Of a stretch of 64,000 nucleotides of DNA, positions 23,786 to 35,900 are shown piece after piece. The notes under the pieces are model-generated. The model was not told where the DNA came from, did no database searches, and saw only the letters and a list, made by a program, of their open reading frames with translations. Source of the stretch: Dipteronia dyeriana (taxonomy: Eukaryota; Streptophyta; Magnoliopsida; Sapindales; Sapindaceae); contig CM065299.1 in NCBI GenBank assembly GCA_032871835.1, forward strand, positions 1,487,501 to 1,551,500. Direction: 5' to 3'. Made by a program: the position numbers and the translations under genes. The first letter of the stretch is position 1, and each line of letters begins with the position of its first letter.

Positions 23786-24710
23786 CCTGCACCAATGAAA
23801 GATCCCTTTGCAATTGCTGGACAAGCTTGACCACAAACAAGGGTGGCACCAAGGATTTACCAGGCTACTAGGCTAGTTCTGAAAACTGTATACATGATTG
23901 CCATTTGTAACACTGCTGCTTTCCGAGCTGCTCTTTCCAGACTGACAGATGCCAAATTTTCCATTTCGAATTGTTGGAATTTAAGAAAAGGATCTTTGTA
24001 ATATTGCCGTGAGGCTGTTGGTTATATGCAAAGGCCGCCGTAACACTCTTAACATAATCTCACGAACCGTATTGAACATAACGATTTCTAGATCGTTTTC
24101 TAGTTTGAGTTGTATTTTAGAGTCTCTTAAGTTTTTTTTGTTTTTTGTCACTAATGGTCTGTCACAGCCTCACAGGTCTATTTATAGACCTTATGGTGGC
24201 AGTTCATGGTGGTTATTGGTTGACAACCCTTCTCTTGGACAGTCATGTCCATCCACCATATGACATGTCTCTTCTGTTGAGTGTGTACAGTTCACCATCT
24301 TTGTGTCCCGTAAGGCTGGTTTTCTTTCGTATGTAACAGCTACTGCATAGGCAGCAGGAGGTTGTATAATTAAGAACTATAACTACGGAAATATGATCAC
24401 AAAAAGCTTCTATGAACGTATGAAGGAGTGATACGTTAATGTTCGGGGAAGTGGATATAACCTGTGCATAAGGGGCTGCATCCTTTATGAGAGAAAAACT
24501 TGGGTCTAGTCAGTGAACATTACCTGTAAGGCTGTAACAGAAAAAAAAAACGATACTCGTATGGCTAAAAGAAAGATCGGTATGCTATCCGATGAGCAGA
24601 TCAAGAGTGAGAGAGAGGACCTTCCATTGTTGAGAATGCCCTTAAAACAAAAGCAAAGGTAGATGGAAACCAAAATGGTTGATCATGAGCTATTGCTAAT
24701 AAATCCTACG
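23786..24710 (-). pseudogene. ABC1-kinase gene fragment (exons 12-14 and 16)
   Basis: On the minus strand, 24620-24704 matches exon 12 of the ABC1 kinases, 24460-24523 exon 13, about 24300-24345 part of exon 14 and 23786-23944 exon 16. Exon 15 is missing; in its place, at about 23970-24297, is unrelated sequence starting TGTTGGAATTT. Exon 16 has an internal duplication and exon 14 a disrupted start, so it is not functional. Exon sequences are closer to gene B than to gene A, but the donor site of intron 16 (GGTGCAG|GTGATT) is kept, unlike in gene B. No exon 1-11 or exon 17 sequence is seen next to it. Confidence 0.85.
23970..24297. mobile_element. Possible solo LTR inside the ABC1-kinase fragment
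   Basis: About 330 bp of unrelated sequence replaces exon 15 of the fragment. It begins TGTTGGAA, a common LTR start, and contains a TATTTATAG box near 24180. The right boundary and a target duplication were not found, so it may instead be part of a deletion-insertion event. Confidence 0.3.
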
Positions 24711-25107
24711 AAAAAAAACAGAACGAATTGATTGTTTTGGAAGTATGGAAGTAAGAGATATATATAAATGACCCTATTTGGATTCTCGGTTCCTTGGTAT
24801 GTGAAGTTGATATTCTTTGAAAATCCCCTTGCATTTTTTTTGTTCTAAATCGATTGTTCAACATGACTGGTTCCAAATATGCAATCACAGATGTTGCTTT
24901 ACACTTTTTGGTAGCCTATTACAATTTCCTGGGAGTTTAAAACAGGACGAAATCAAACTCAAGCATCTACTTGGTTTGATATATATCCAAGTATCCAACT
25001 TCAGCTATGCTCAAATCTTCAAGAATGTAATACTTTCATATCTATCTTTTGTCTTCTATCTAAAGATCCAATTTCATCAAAAGTTAGGGGTATTAATACA
25101 AATTTCC

Positions 25108-25118
25108 CTATATTATAA
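25108..25118 (+). promoter_or_regulatory. Candidate TATA box of the dioxygenase gene
   Basis: CTATATTATAA lies 100 bases before the start codon at 25218. The distance leaves room for a 5' UTR of about 70 bases. There is no other support. Confidence 0.35.
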
Positions 25119-25217
25119 TTAGTAGTACGTGGGACTGGGACATGTTAAATATCCATCACAAATCACAATCCTCAAAGCTCTTATCCTCTTCAAGCTTATC
25201 AAGTCCTCAAAAGAAAA

Positions 25218-26467
25218 ATGGCTGAAGCAATCTCTGTATCTCTAAATGACTCCTCAGATGTGAAAGATTTTGTGATAAAGCAAGGTTATGGAGTGAAGGA
25301 TCTCTCAGACATGGGTCTCAAAATCCTTCCTGAGCAATACATCCAGCCCTTGGAGGAGAGACTCATGACCGAAGTTGAGCCCAAAGAATCGATTCCTGTA
25401 ATCGACATGTCGAAGTGGGACGACGCTCAAGTGGCCAATTCAATCTGTGATGCAGCTGAGAAGTGGGGATTCTTCCAGGTTGTCAACCATGGAGTGTCCC
25501 TTCAAGTGTTGGACGATGTGAAAAAAGCTACACATGACTTCTTTGGGTTGCCGGCAGATGAGAAGGTGAAGTACTATTCAAAGGGGAATTCACCCTTTAG
25601 CAATGTGTATTATGTCCCAGGCTTTGAACCTGAATTTGACAAGCCTGCCGGGTGGAAAGATTATCTTGGCCTGCATTATGTCTCCGAGGATGATGCCTCT
25701 GCTTTGTGGCCTCCTGTTTGCAAGTAAGAAAACTCAACTATATACACTCACCTTTTTCCTCTTTTTGATAGACTCAAATCACGTCATTTTGTCTAACATA
25801 TATGCGTATCAAAGTACATAAGTCACATACAAGTGCTAATTAATATTGTAGAATGATTTTTTTTTTCTTTACTTGCAGGGATCAAATTTTGGAATTCGTA
25901 AAAGGTTGTAAACCTGTCATAAATCGGCTAGTGCAAGTGCTAATGAAGAGGCTAAATGTGCATGAAATTGATGAAACAAAACAAAACCTATTGATGGGTA
26001 CAATAAGAGCTAATCTCAACTACTATCCCATTTGTCCAAATCCTGAACTTACCGTAGGATTAGGCCGTCACTCTGATTTTTCAACCTTGACTGTCCTTCT
26101 TCAGGATGACATTGGAGGGCTTTACATTCGAGCCAATGAAGGAGAAGATAAATGGATTCATGTCCTTCCGATTAATGGAGCCCTATCGATCAACATTGGA
26201 GATGCATTACAGATAATGAGCAACGATCGATACAAGAGTGTTGAGCATCGCGTGGCTGCCAATGGAAGCAAGAACAGGATATCAGTCCCCATTTTTGTCA
26301 ATCCAAGACCTCAAGACATTATCGGTCCTTTGCCTGAAGCTCTTACAAATAATGTTGGAGAGAAACCAATCTACAAGCAAGTGTTGTTCTCGGATTATAT
26401 GAAGCATTTTTTTAGCAAGGGAGGTGATGGCAAGAAAACTATTGATTTTGTAAAGATTACAAACTAA
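25218..26467 (+). CDS. 2-oxoglutarate/Fe(II)-dependent dioxygenase, feruloyl-CoA 6'-hydroxylase-like (364 aa)
   Basis: Two exons, 25218-25723 and 25879-26467, are joined by a GT-AG intron (GCAA|GTAAG...TTGCAG|GGATC) and give 364 residues. The family oxidises a substrate with 2-oxoglutarate and O2 in the cytosol. Iron ligands are His233 and Asp235 (GRHSDFS) and His292 (VEHRV); the 2-oxoglutarate-binding pair is Arg302 and Ser304 (NRISVP). The N-terminal DIOX_N region has [17 protein letters not shown]. The YIQPLEERL start, length and overall pattern closely resemble feruloyl-CoA 6'-hydroxylases, which make the coumarin scopoletin. The loop before WKDYL ([16 protein letters not shown]) differs from the FGTSF-type loop of characterised members, so the substrate is uncertain. 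No stop, shift or missing ligand is seen. An AATAAA lies at 26500-26505. Confidence 0.92.
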
Positions 26468-26552
26468 AATTTAAGCTCCATGTTGCATTTATTGATAGAA
26501 ATAAATCCCCGAAAGAATTGGCATATATAAAGTGTTAAAATTAATTCAGAGA

Positions 26553-27249
26553 TTATGTGTTAATGGTGCTAGAGTTTAGCATCACATGAGTCTTTAGATT
26601 GATTCAACTAAGTTATCTCCACTTGCTAGTTTATTGGTGTAGTGGGATGTTGGGTTATGCCATTATGGTGCTATTTTCTAGTTAGCGGCGTGATTAATTT
26701 GTGGGCAATTAATGTTAGTACGTGGTGGTCATAGGTCCTTATTTGTTGGTCATTATTTTCCTGTAATTGCCTATATAAAGGCTTGTTTATGTTGAATGAA
26801 ATGTCAAGTGAATTCATCCAAATATTGTCTTTGTTTTCACCATTTTATCTTGTTGTTCCTCTCACTACCTAACAGTTGCTGAGAGAAGTCTTCTTGAGTG
26901 TTTAACCCTGCCCAAAATTATCATCTGGTAGTAGAGTCTGGTTGAACCAATGGCCAACAATGGTGGTTTGAATCCCACAGACCTGATTATCCCTTTGTTT
27001 CAAGGTAGTGGGTATGCAATTTGGAGTACAAAAATGAAGACTCTCTTTATCTATCAAGATTTATGGGAGTATGTGGAGGAAGGCTATGCTACAGAAGGAG
27101 TTGCTACAGACGTTCTCGAAGATGTCAAGAAGCAAGATGTCAAAGTCTTGTTTTTTCATTCAACAAGCAGTTGTTGAATCCGTCTTTCCTCGAATTTCCA
27201 TACCAAATCCTCAGTATCTACCGGTGGTAATCCAATAGTTACCCGTAAC
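26553..27249 (+). mobile_element. Truncated Ty1/copia element (LTR and start of gag)
   Basis: Roughly 26553-26925 looks like an LTR with a TATA box (CTATATAAAG, 26771-26780). A degenerate initiator-Met primer site (TGGTAGTAGAG) follows, and then a gag start at 26950 (MANNGGLNPTDLIIPLFQGSGY). The gag reads as the usual plant copia N-terminus with YAIWSTKMKTLF and then loses frame near 27150 by a one-base change. The element stops at or near the hAT insertion at 27250; no pol is seen beyond it. The left LTR end is approximate. Confidence 0.65.
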
Positions 27250-27350
27250 CAGTGTTGCAAAAGTCGCAGAGTTAGGCCGACTAGTCGGTGCCTAGTCGAT
27301 GGTCGGAGGGTTGGCGCCTCGATTTGGAGGAAGTCGAAGTGCTAGGCGGG

Positions 27351-28491
27351 TGATTAACACTAAAAGTGTATGTTTATTAAGGGATAACATCATCATTTTA
27401 CATTTCCAATATGATTAATTCCCCAATTCAGACATAATTTCGTTCGTTCGCTTAAATAAATGTGTTGTGTAGTAATAAGTGTATTTTTCTTTGTATTTCA
27501 GAGGTAATTCGATCAATTCAGAATCATGGAGAAGTCAGATGGCAAAACAAACATCATTTTCAAGTTTAGAACGTCAAAAAACCTTAAGAAGACCACGAAG
27601 GGCATTTTCGTAATTTTGACTATTCACTGTTCACAATTGACTGTCACTGTTCACTGTTGACTGTCACTGTTCACTCACGATGCGTTATTGTTCACTCTCG
27701 GATTCGTTACTATTCACTCATGGATGGGTTACTGTTCACTGATGAAGTTGTGAAATTTGGACTCTCCATTCTAAATTCATCCGATGGTCAATTTTCATCC
27801 ATATTTTGTATAAATAAGGGGTCTCCCCCTCTAATTTTCATGTTCTGAATCCAAATCTGATGTTATATTTGTAAAATTCTCTCTCTTTTGTTCGTAAATT
27901 CTCAGTTTAAATAAAATATTTATTTTCTAGGTAAATTATGTCTGGCTAATTTTATATAGCTGGGGCCAAAGGTGATACTGTTGGTATGGAAAATATGATC
28001 CAATTTTGGTAAGTTTATTATTTTAATGCTTTCTCCCCTCTGATCTTTGTGGAGTTTTTGACTCACTGTAGATAGACAGATATTGTCTAGCACAATGAGT
28101 ACTTTTACCCATATCTATCAGAGAGTGGTTTATCCCCTCTAATATTTGTGGAGTTTTTGACTCACTGTACACAGACATGTATTGTCTGGCACAGTGAGTA
28201 CTTTTACCCACATCTATTAGAGAGTGGTCAGTGGAGTGGAATACCATCCCAATTAATCTGGACTAAATATTTATAATTAGATCATATTCGAATTACCAAC
28301 AGTGGATCCCTTAGCCCTAGTTTTAATTTTAATTGATTTATATTTTTATACAAGCTTATTAATTAATCTAGAAATTAATTTTACAATGACAAGTGAACAA
28401 CCTCCCTGTGGTTCGACCCAGTCTTACCGGTAAATTTATTACTTTGACACTCTTATACTTGAGAGTAGGAACACTTCTTTAGGACGTGTCA
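27351..28491 (+). mobile_element. Solo LTR (1.14 kb) nested in the hAT element
   Basis: The segment starts TGATTAACAC and ends ACGTGTCA and is flanked by a perfect 5-bp duplication GCGGG (27346-27350 and 28492-28496). It contains a TATA-like TTGTATAAATAAGG near 27810 and the phrase CCTCCCTGTGGTTCGACCC near 28400, which is common near the ends of gypsy LTRs. There is no internal coding region or second LTR, so it is best read as a solo LTR left by recombination. Orientation is inferred from the TATA box. Confidence 0.75.
28032..28229. repeat. Tandem duplication of about 99 bp inside the solo LTR
   Basis: Two adjacent copies (28032-28130 and 28131-28229) share TTTGTGGAGTTTTTGACTCA, a TATTGTCT(A/G)GCACA word, AGTACTTTTACCCA and AGAGAGTGG. 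They differ by scattered substitutions. Confidence 0.8.
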
Positions 28492-29436
28492 GCGGGAAAC
28501 AGGCAAGTCGATGGAATTTCGAATAGAGTCGGGGGAAGTCGGCCTGGTCGGTCAAACCTATATTGACCGACTTGTGCCATTTAAAAAAATATATAAACAA
28601 AAATGAAATTTGGTTCAACTGAGAACTGTTCGCAAACACAACTCTTCTCGAGCCGACGATGCCTCTAGTTCCGCCGCCTATCGCCGTCACCGTTACCGTC
28701 GGCCGATCGTGAGAGTCTTCACTTCTAGTGTTCTTCAATTTGTTTGGCGAGTAATATCAGGCGAGAGAAATTTAGGAAATTGAAGAGTAGGGATTTTGGA
28801 GACAAAAGTTGATGGAAGTCTTTTGTAATGTCATGTATTTTGTGTTTAATTTTAATGGAGTATGTTTGTGGAAGAGGAAGAGCTAAGAAGAAGAAGATTG
28901 GGAAGATCAGAAGTTGAGAAGATCGAGAAGATGAGAATGAGTGGGAGAGAATTTTTGTGAAAAATAGCTGGTGGCATGGGAAATAATCCCATGCATTGAG
29001 CTCACCACAACAACACTAATAGTTTACTTGATTTTTAATAGTCAATTTGGAGTTTTTTGGAATTTGATTTTCTTTTTTAGGTTCAATATATAAAATATTT
29101 TGATAATTATTCAATTACAGGAAAAAAAATATTAAAAACAAAAATTCCGATCGACAAACGATTTACCGTTCGTCGGTCTATAACCGACTTCCGACCATAT
29201 GCCTAGTCCTCAACTAGGCCCCGATTAATCCCTCTAGGCGCTAGGTGGTGGGTCGCCACCCGACTAGCGCCTAGCGACTTTTGCAACATTGCTCTTAACG
29301 CTATTTGGAACTCTGCATGGGAAATCATGTAGTCTTCTTCATACTTGTGATATTGAGCTTCACATTTTTTTAGTATAGTGTATATATTGATGAATAACCT
29401 TATAACCCAAAAGATATTGGGATACGATATCCGTGA

Positions 29437-31239
29437 TGTAGGTAAAAATGGTTTAGAAACGCAGCGGACAAGTAAAGTGACACGAGATTAGGATTTGCGT
29501 ATAAATAAAAAAATTTCCCTTTTATGCAACGAGAACCTTAACCCTAGATTAATTGATGTATATAAAAGTATCGTACCTTTTTCGCGTGACGATTGAACAA
29601 GCGCCGAATTAATTCCGTAAGATCTTCCAATCCAATCACGAACGTGAATCACCTAGGATTGTGGGCTCCCTTTCTTTAAATTGTATTCCTGAGGATGGAG
29701 ACAAAGCAAATATCTTTTCTTTGTTAGTTACAAATATCCTCCAAGAGAAAAAATCTAAGAACGTACGGTCACTTGTGAATTATCAATCAATTTGATTGTA
29801 ACTCGCGTGAACCTTGATTCGATGTTGTACACAAAACCCTTTTGATATAAAGGATATTAGTATACTATCGAATACAAAAACGTTCCCCTTTTTTCTCTAC
29901 TTGGCCGAATTCACACACTATTGCTTAGAGAAGATTGAATTTTGTCTAGAGTAAAATCAGATTTTTCTCCCTCAAATTTCTATGATAGCCGAATTCTTCA
30001 CTAAGAAAAATATGGCTTGGCCGAAATTCCTCTCTAATGCCTTAGGGCTGGTAGAATTCATCATCCACATATATATAGGTTCATAAATCCTTTCCTAAGA
30101 AGGATTCACTTGGTTGGCAAGAATCCTTTTCTTAGGTGAATTTATTTGGTAGTTAGAATCCTTATCTAAAAAGAAATCTATCCTATCCTATATAATACAT
30201 GTGGTGACCGAATTTCCCCCTTTTTATGTAGATTAGGAGAGTTTAATCTTTCCTAATAAAGATTACTTGATGAACAAGAATCATATCCTTAGGTAGGTTA
30301 ACTTGGTGGTTATGAATCCTTTTCAAATAAGAATTCTACCACTAAGTAGTTTTACTTGGTGACCAAGAATCCTTTTCCAAAAAGAATTCTTTCCTACACC
30401 GAGAATCCTTTTCCAAAAAGAATTCTTTCCTACACCAAGACTCCTAATCCAACTCAATAGTGTGTTTGTAACCATATTAAAGACTTCATAATTTGATTAG
30501 ATAAATAACTCATTTTATTTATCTACTTATCAAATATAGTCTTTAATATTAACTATACTACCAACAATAGTATAGTTTTAGGAGACCATCTCCTAATAGG
30601 AAAAGATTTTAACTTTTAATTAAATAATTAATTAATCAACAAATTAATTAATTTCCATTTAATTAAATAATAATAAAATAAAAATAATATATTTAAGCTA
30701 TTCACCATAGCCATTGCCACCCATACATAGTATAAATGCCATATATTATTTTTCTTATTTTATTAAATCCATTGAACCTTAATAAAAAGTCCACATGTGA
30801 ACTAGACCAATTCTTACAAAAAGAAACAAGTTCACATGCCTTATTACAATTCTAGATGGACCCATAAATTGGTCCGGTAGAATATATCAAGTGATCCATG
30901 CAAGTTTGTGATGATCGGGGATCTTGGCGGGCTATCTAAATTTAAGCTCCAATAGACACAACCTAATCACAATCAACAAATGATTCACTTAGGTCCAATC
31001 TATTTAATTTTAGTTCATTCCACTAAAGAGCTAAAATTGAACTCTTAAATAAAGATAGAATAAGTTGATGTTACTCATTCGTACCCTAGACAACCTTATT
31101 GGAGAAAATGTATCATCGTGAAGAATACCAGTAATCGCCAAGAGCTCATAGACCGCCTATAGCTCTCCAAGTTACCATATTTACTCATATGACCACATTT
31201 TAAACTTGGATATTTTGACTTGTCCAGAAGCCATGTTTC
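29437..31239 (-). repeat. Left (3') LTR of the long copia element, part 1
   Basis: It matches 48422-50183 of the intact LTR. A 37-bp tandem duplication around 30385-30440 (AATCCTTTTCCAAAAAGAAT repeated) is absent from the other LTR and accounts for most of the length difference. The LTR breaks at 31239 where the gypsy element enters; 31235-31239 is the target duplication GTTTC. Confidence 0.9.
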
Positions 31240-31499
31240 TGACAGGATCCACCCCAACTCCTCTCTTGAGTACGAGGCAGACCCTGTGGGCTGAACTTTT
31301 ACTATCATGATAAATGTACTTTCTACTGAGATTTCCATAGGAAATACTTGCTTTTAAACGTAAACAAAATGTAAGGAGAATATTGGAGAGTGCAAAATGT
31401 ATATATTTGCAATTTCTTTTCTTATTTTCGTTCGTTACAAAAAGTTTGTCAAAAATGACCGATCGGACCAAGAACTGACCACTTTAAAAACTAACACAT

Positions 31500-31640
31500 C
31501 AGTCCGTCTCGACCAAAAATCCGAGCAGGCCGAGTAAGAAACCCGAGTAGGCCGAGTAGACCGAATAGGCCATGTGGGCTGAGTAGGTCAAGTGGGCCGA
31601 GTAGGCCGAACAGACCGAGTATAAATCCGACAACGCTTAC
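31500..31640. repeat. GCCGAGTAG-type short repeats in the LTR
   Basis: About nine variants of a 9-13 base word around GGCCGAGTAG recur with drift. The same cluster lies at about 38880-39025 in the other LTR with a different arrangement. Confidence 0.75.
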
Positions 31641-32059
31641 CGTCCCGACCATGTCTACCGTCCCGACCATGCCGACCTCATATTTCTAAATATGTACATG
31701 GAAATTTAAAATGCATGACTTTTATGCTTCATGATGTCATCGAGTGGCGCACCTCAAAACTTCTGAGTCCGCACAACCGAGCAGCTACCTGGATAAATAT
31801 TTAAGAGTGAAAGGATGAGCGCTAACGCCCAGTGAGTGAATGAAAACTTTCAAAAACACTTTTCTAAACCACTTTACAATAAGCATTCAGTAATACATGG
31901 TTTAAGATAATATATCTACTTTCGTACTTAATAAACTGAATAAACTGAATGCATCTATTTTCTGAACAAGAGTAAAATACTTTATAAAATCTTAATCTGC
32001 ACCAAATTCGTACCCAGGGATATCCTCAATACGTAAGCCGAATTACTCCGGGCAAACGC

Positions 32060-32215
32060 AGAGTCATGAATAATTTCTGGTCATACTCGTGCAGAGCGAC
32101 TCAATTACTCTTTCTCTGGTCGTGCTCGGGCAGAGAGACTCTCTGGTCATACAAGTGCAGAGCGACTCTATTTCTCTTTCTCTGGTCATGCACTTGCATA
32201 GCGACTCATGACATA
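32060..32215. repeat. CTCTGGTCATGC/GCAGAGCGACTC repeats in the LTR
   Basis: Four variants of a unit containing CTGGTCAT...GTGCAGAGCGACTC, separated by TTTCTCTT linkers, lie here. The partner LTR (39445-39552) has three, so one unit was lost or gained after insertion. Confidence 0.8.
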
Positions 32216-32939
32216 CACATGTGTAGAACGGCCCCAAAATCCAACCATAATCATAACTGGGGAAGGGTACATACATGGTGCTTTTGTAGAAATCATAATC
32301 TCTTCTTGATAATTCATAAAAATAATATAACTGATTCTGAATGCTAATATAAGCATAAAACATATACTTTCAGTTCTCTGTACCATCACTATCATAAAAG
32401 ATGATAAAGCTTAATTTTTTTTACAACAATTAATCTTATGCATAAAGCTGGAAACTTTTGAGTTAAAAATAAAACTGAAACTTAATTCACTCACAACTTA
32501 GACGTCAAGCTTAATTCGGACTGAGTATGCTAGGTTCCCTTACTTCGTCTTCTTTCCCTAACAATCACACAAGATCTAATTAGAAACTGGATATCAAAGA
32601 AGAATCAACTGAAATCTATAATCACGGGAGAGCTTCACTGACTTCTCATTCTCTTTTCTTTCTTCTCTTTCTTGCTTCCACTGGATTCTACTGCTTTCTA
32701 GCTCTCAACGTTTATCCTCCAATATATATACTTATGGAAGGACACAGCTGAAGTTGTGAGCTAATTAACTAAGCTCACAGCTGCCTGTCAGCCATACAAT
32801 TCACTTAGGCTTACTCACCTGATGCCTTTTCTGTTTCACGCTTATCCAATTTTTTTTTTCAAATGGGGCCTTTCAATTGGGCCTAAAAGACATGGGTGTT
32901 ACAATTCACCCCTCCATATAAGAATTTCGTCCTCAAAAT

Positions 32940-35900
32940 TTACTTACTTAGCCGAAACATATGGGGATACTGAGTCCGCATATGATCTTCATGTTCCTAA
33001 GTCTCCTCTTCCACTGCATGACTTCTCCATAACACTTTTACAAGAGGAATAACCTTAGTACGTAATACTTGTTCCCTTCTATCTAGAATCTCAATAGGTT
33101 CCTCTTCATAAGTTAAATATTCTCTTAACTTCATTGATTGCTTGATTAAAACATGCGTAGGGTCGACTATATATTTTCGAAGCATAGAAACATGAAATAC
33201 ATCATGAATTCTTGAAAGCTCAGAAGGTAAAGCTAAATGGTATGCCACTGCTCCCACTCGGGCAATGATCTCATACGGACCAATGTATCGTGGACTTAAC
33301 TTACCACATCTTCCAAATCGAAGTATACCTTTCCAAGGTGAAATTCGTAGGAATATATAGTCACCTACTTTAAATTCAAGTTCCCTTCTCCGCTTATCTG
33401 TATAGCTTTTCTGCCTATCTTGAGCAACATTTAGTCTCTCTCTGATTATTTTAATCTTTTCTGTTGTGACTTGAACAAGTTCTGGATCTAACAATTTTCT
33501 CTCGCCTACTTCATCCCAACACACCGGTGTTCTGCATTTTCTCCCATACAGAGCTTCATAAGGAGCCATTTCGATGCTAGCTTGATAACTGTTATTGTAG
33601 GCAAACTCTATCAATGGTATATGTACATCCCAACTTCCTTTGAAATCCATTACACACGCCTGAAGCATATCTTCTAATGTCTGAATGGTGCGCTCCGATT
33701 GACCTTCAGTCTGCGGGTGAAAAGCAGTACTAAAATGCAATCTAGTTCCCAAAGCTTCTTGTAAACTGGGCCAAAATCTAGATGTAAACCGAGGATCTCT
33801 ATATGACACTATGGATACTGGTGCGCCATGAAGACGAACTATTTCATCAACATAAATTCTGGCTAATCTGTCAAGAGAGTAAGTAATACCGATTGACAGA
33901 AAATGTGCAGACTTTGTAAGTCGATCAACGATCACCCATACGCTGTAGTGACCACTCTGACTACGAGGGAGTCTTACCACAAAATCCATGGTAACATGTT
34001 TCCATTTCCATTCGGGAATAGAAAATGGTTACGAAAGTTCTGCTGGTTTCTGATGTTCTGCCTTGACTTGCTGACAAATCAAACATTTAGAGACGAATTC
34101 TGCTATCTCTCTTTTCAAACCTTGCCACCAGTAATGCTCTTTCAAAGTAAGATACAGCTTAGTACTTCTTGGATGCATTGCATAAGCTGAAGAGTGAGCT
34201 TCCTCTAAAATTTCATTCTTGAGTTCCTTAATGTTTGGTACACACAGTCTGTTACCTAGAACCAATGTACCATCACTTCTCACTACAAAATCAGCTCGTA
34301 AGCTTCTCTGCACTTCTTCCTTTAACTTAACTAAATAAGAATCTTGAGTTTGCGATTCCCGTATACGATCAATCTAAATAGGTCTAACCTGAAAGGTAGC
34401 CAATAATGCTCTACAATCTCGTGCTTCTAGCTTAACTCTCAACATTCTTAATCCAGCTAATAATGGAAGCTGAAGATGATTTACCTTCCAATTCATCCTC
34501 AAATGAGCCATAGAACTAGAAGACTTCCTACTGAGTGCATCTGCCACCACATTTGCCTTACCAAGATGATATTCAATCGTACAGTCATAATCTTTAATCA
34601 ACTCAATCCATCTTCTCTGTCTCAAATTTAGTTCTTTTTGAGTGAAAAGATATTGTAAACTTTTATGATCCGTATAAATCTGACAAGTGACTCCATATAA
34701 GTAATGCCTCCAAATTTTTAATGCAAACACCACTGCAGCAAGCTCTAGATCATGGGTTGGGTAATTCTGTTCATGTTTCTTTAATTGTCTTGATGCATAA
34801 GCTATCACTTTTCCATGTTGCATCAGAACGCAACCCAAACCATGTTTAGATGCATCACTATAAACAACAAATCCATCACTTCCGGTTGGAAGAGCAAGTA
34901 TTTGAGCAGAAGTCAATCTCTCATTGAGTTCTTGAAAACTCTTTTCACAAGCTTCTAACCACTCAAACTTCACATCCTTCTGATTTAATCTTGTTAATGG
35001 TGAAGCTATTTTAGAAAACCCCTCTACAAATTTTCGATAGTAACTTGTTAAACCCAAGAAACTTCTAATTTCGGTCACACTGATTGGTCATTTCCATTTC
35101 ACTATAGCTTCAACTTTTTGAGGATCAATATAAATACCATCACCAGAAATCACATGGCCCAAAAATGTAACTCTATCGAGCCAGAATTGACATTTGCTAA
35201 ATTTGGCATAAAGTTGATTCTCTCTCAGGACTTGTAGAATAATCTCTAAATGCTCTGTATGCTCCATCTCATCCTTATAATAGATCAAAATGTCATCAAT
35301 GAACACGATAACAAATTTGTCTAGATAGGGATGAAATATCCTATTCATCAAATCCATAAAAGCTGCTGGAGCATTTGTTAATCCAAATGGCATAACTAGA
35401 AACTCATAATGCCCATAATGAGTTCTGAAAGCAGTCTTTGGTATATCACAGTTTCTAATCCTCAATTGGTGATAACCTGTTCGCAAATCTATCTTGGAGA
35501 ACACCTTTGCTCCCTGAAGATGATCGAATAAGTCATCAATACGTGGGAGTGGGTATTTATTACGCACCGTTGCTTTATTCAATTGCCGATAATCGATGTA
35601 TAAACGAAATGTTCCATCTTTCTTCTTAACAAACAGAACTGGCGCTCCCCATGGTGACACACTGGGTTTAATAAAATTCTTGTTCACCAATTCTTCTAAT
35701 TGAATTTTCCACTCTTTCAATTCGGTTGAAGCCATTCTATAAGGTGGAATAGAAATTGGAGTTGTACCTATGACCAAATCTATCACAAACTCAATGTCTC
35801 TATCTGGTGGTAATCCATGAAGATCTTCAGGAAATACATCTGAAAATTTTCTTACCACCGATATATCTTCTAATCTTACCTCACTATCCCGAGTATCAAT

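Larger units (their letters stand above)
27250..29291. mobile_element. Non-autonomous hAT-type transposon carrying a solo LTR
   Basis: The ends are CAGTGTTGCAAAAGTCG and CGACTTTTGCAACATTG, a 17-bp inverted repeat with one mismatch. The flanks CCCGTAAC (27242-27249) and CTCTTAAC (29292-29299) match at 6 of 8 positions, consistent with an old 8-bp hAT duplication. Subterminal regions are rich in CTAGTCG- and CTAGGCG-like words on both strands, as expected for transposase binding. There is no transposase. Without the solo LTR inside it, the element is about 0.9 kb. Confidence 0.75.
31240..32903 (-). repeat. 3' LTR of the chromovirus
   Basis: It is 1664 bp and paired with 38601-40252. It contains two internal repeat clusters, listed separately. 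Next to it, minus-strand GGAGGGGTGAAT at about 32904-32915 is the polypurine tract. Confidence 0.92.

Noticed and set aside
23786..24710. A third working ABC1-kinase gene
   Set aside because: Only exons 12-14 and 16 remain, with disrupted exon ends.
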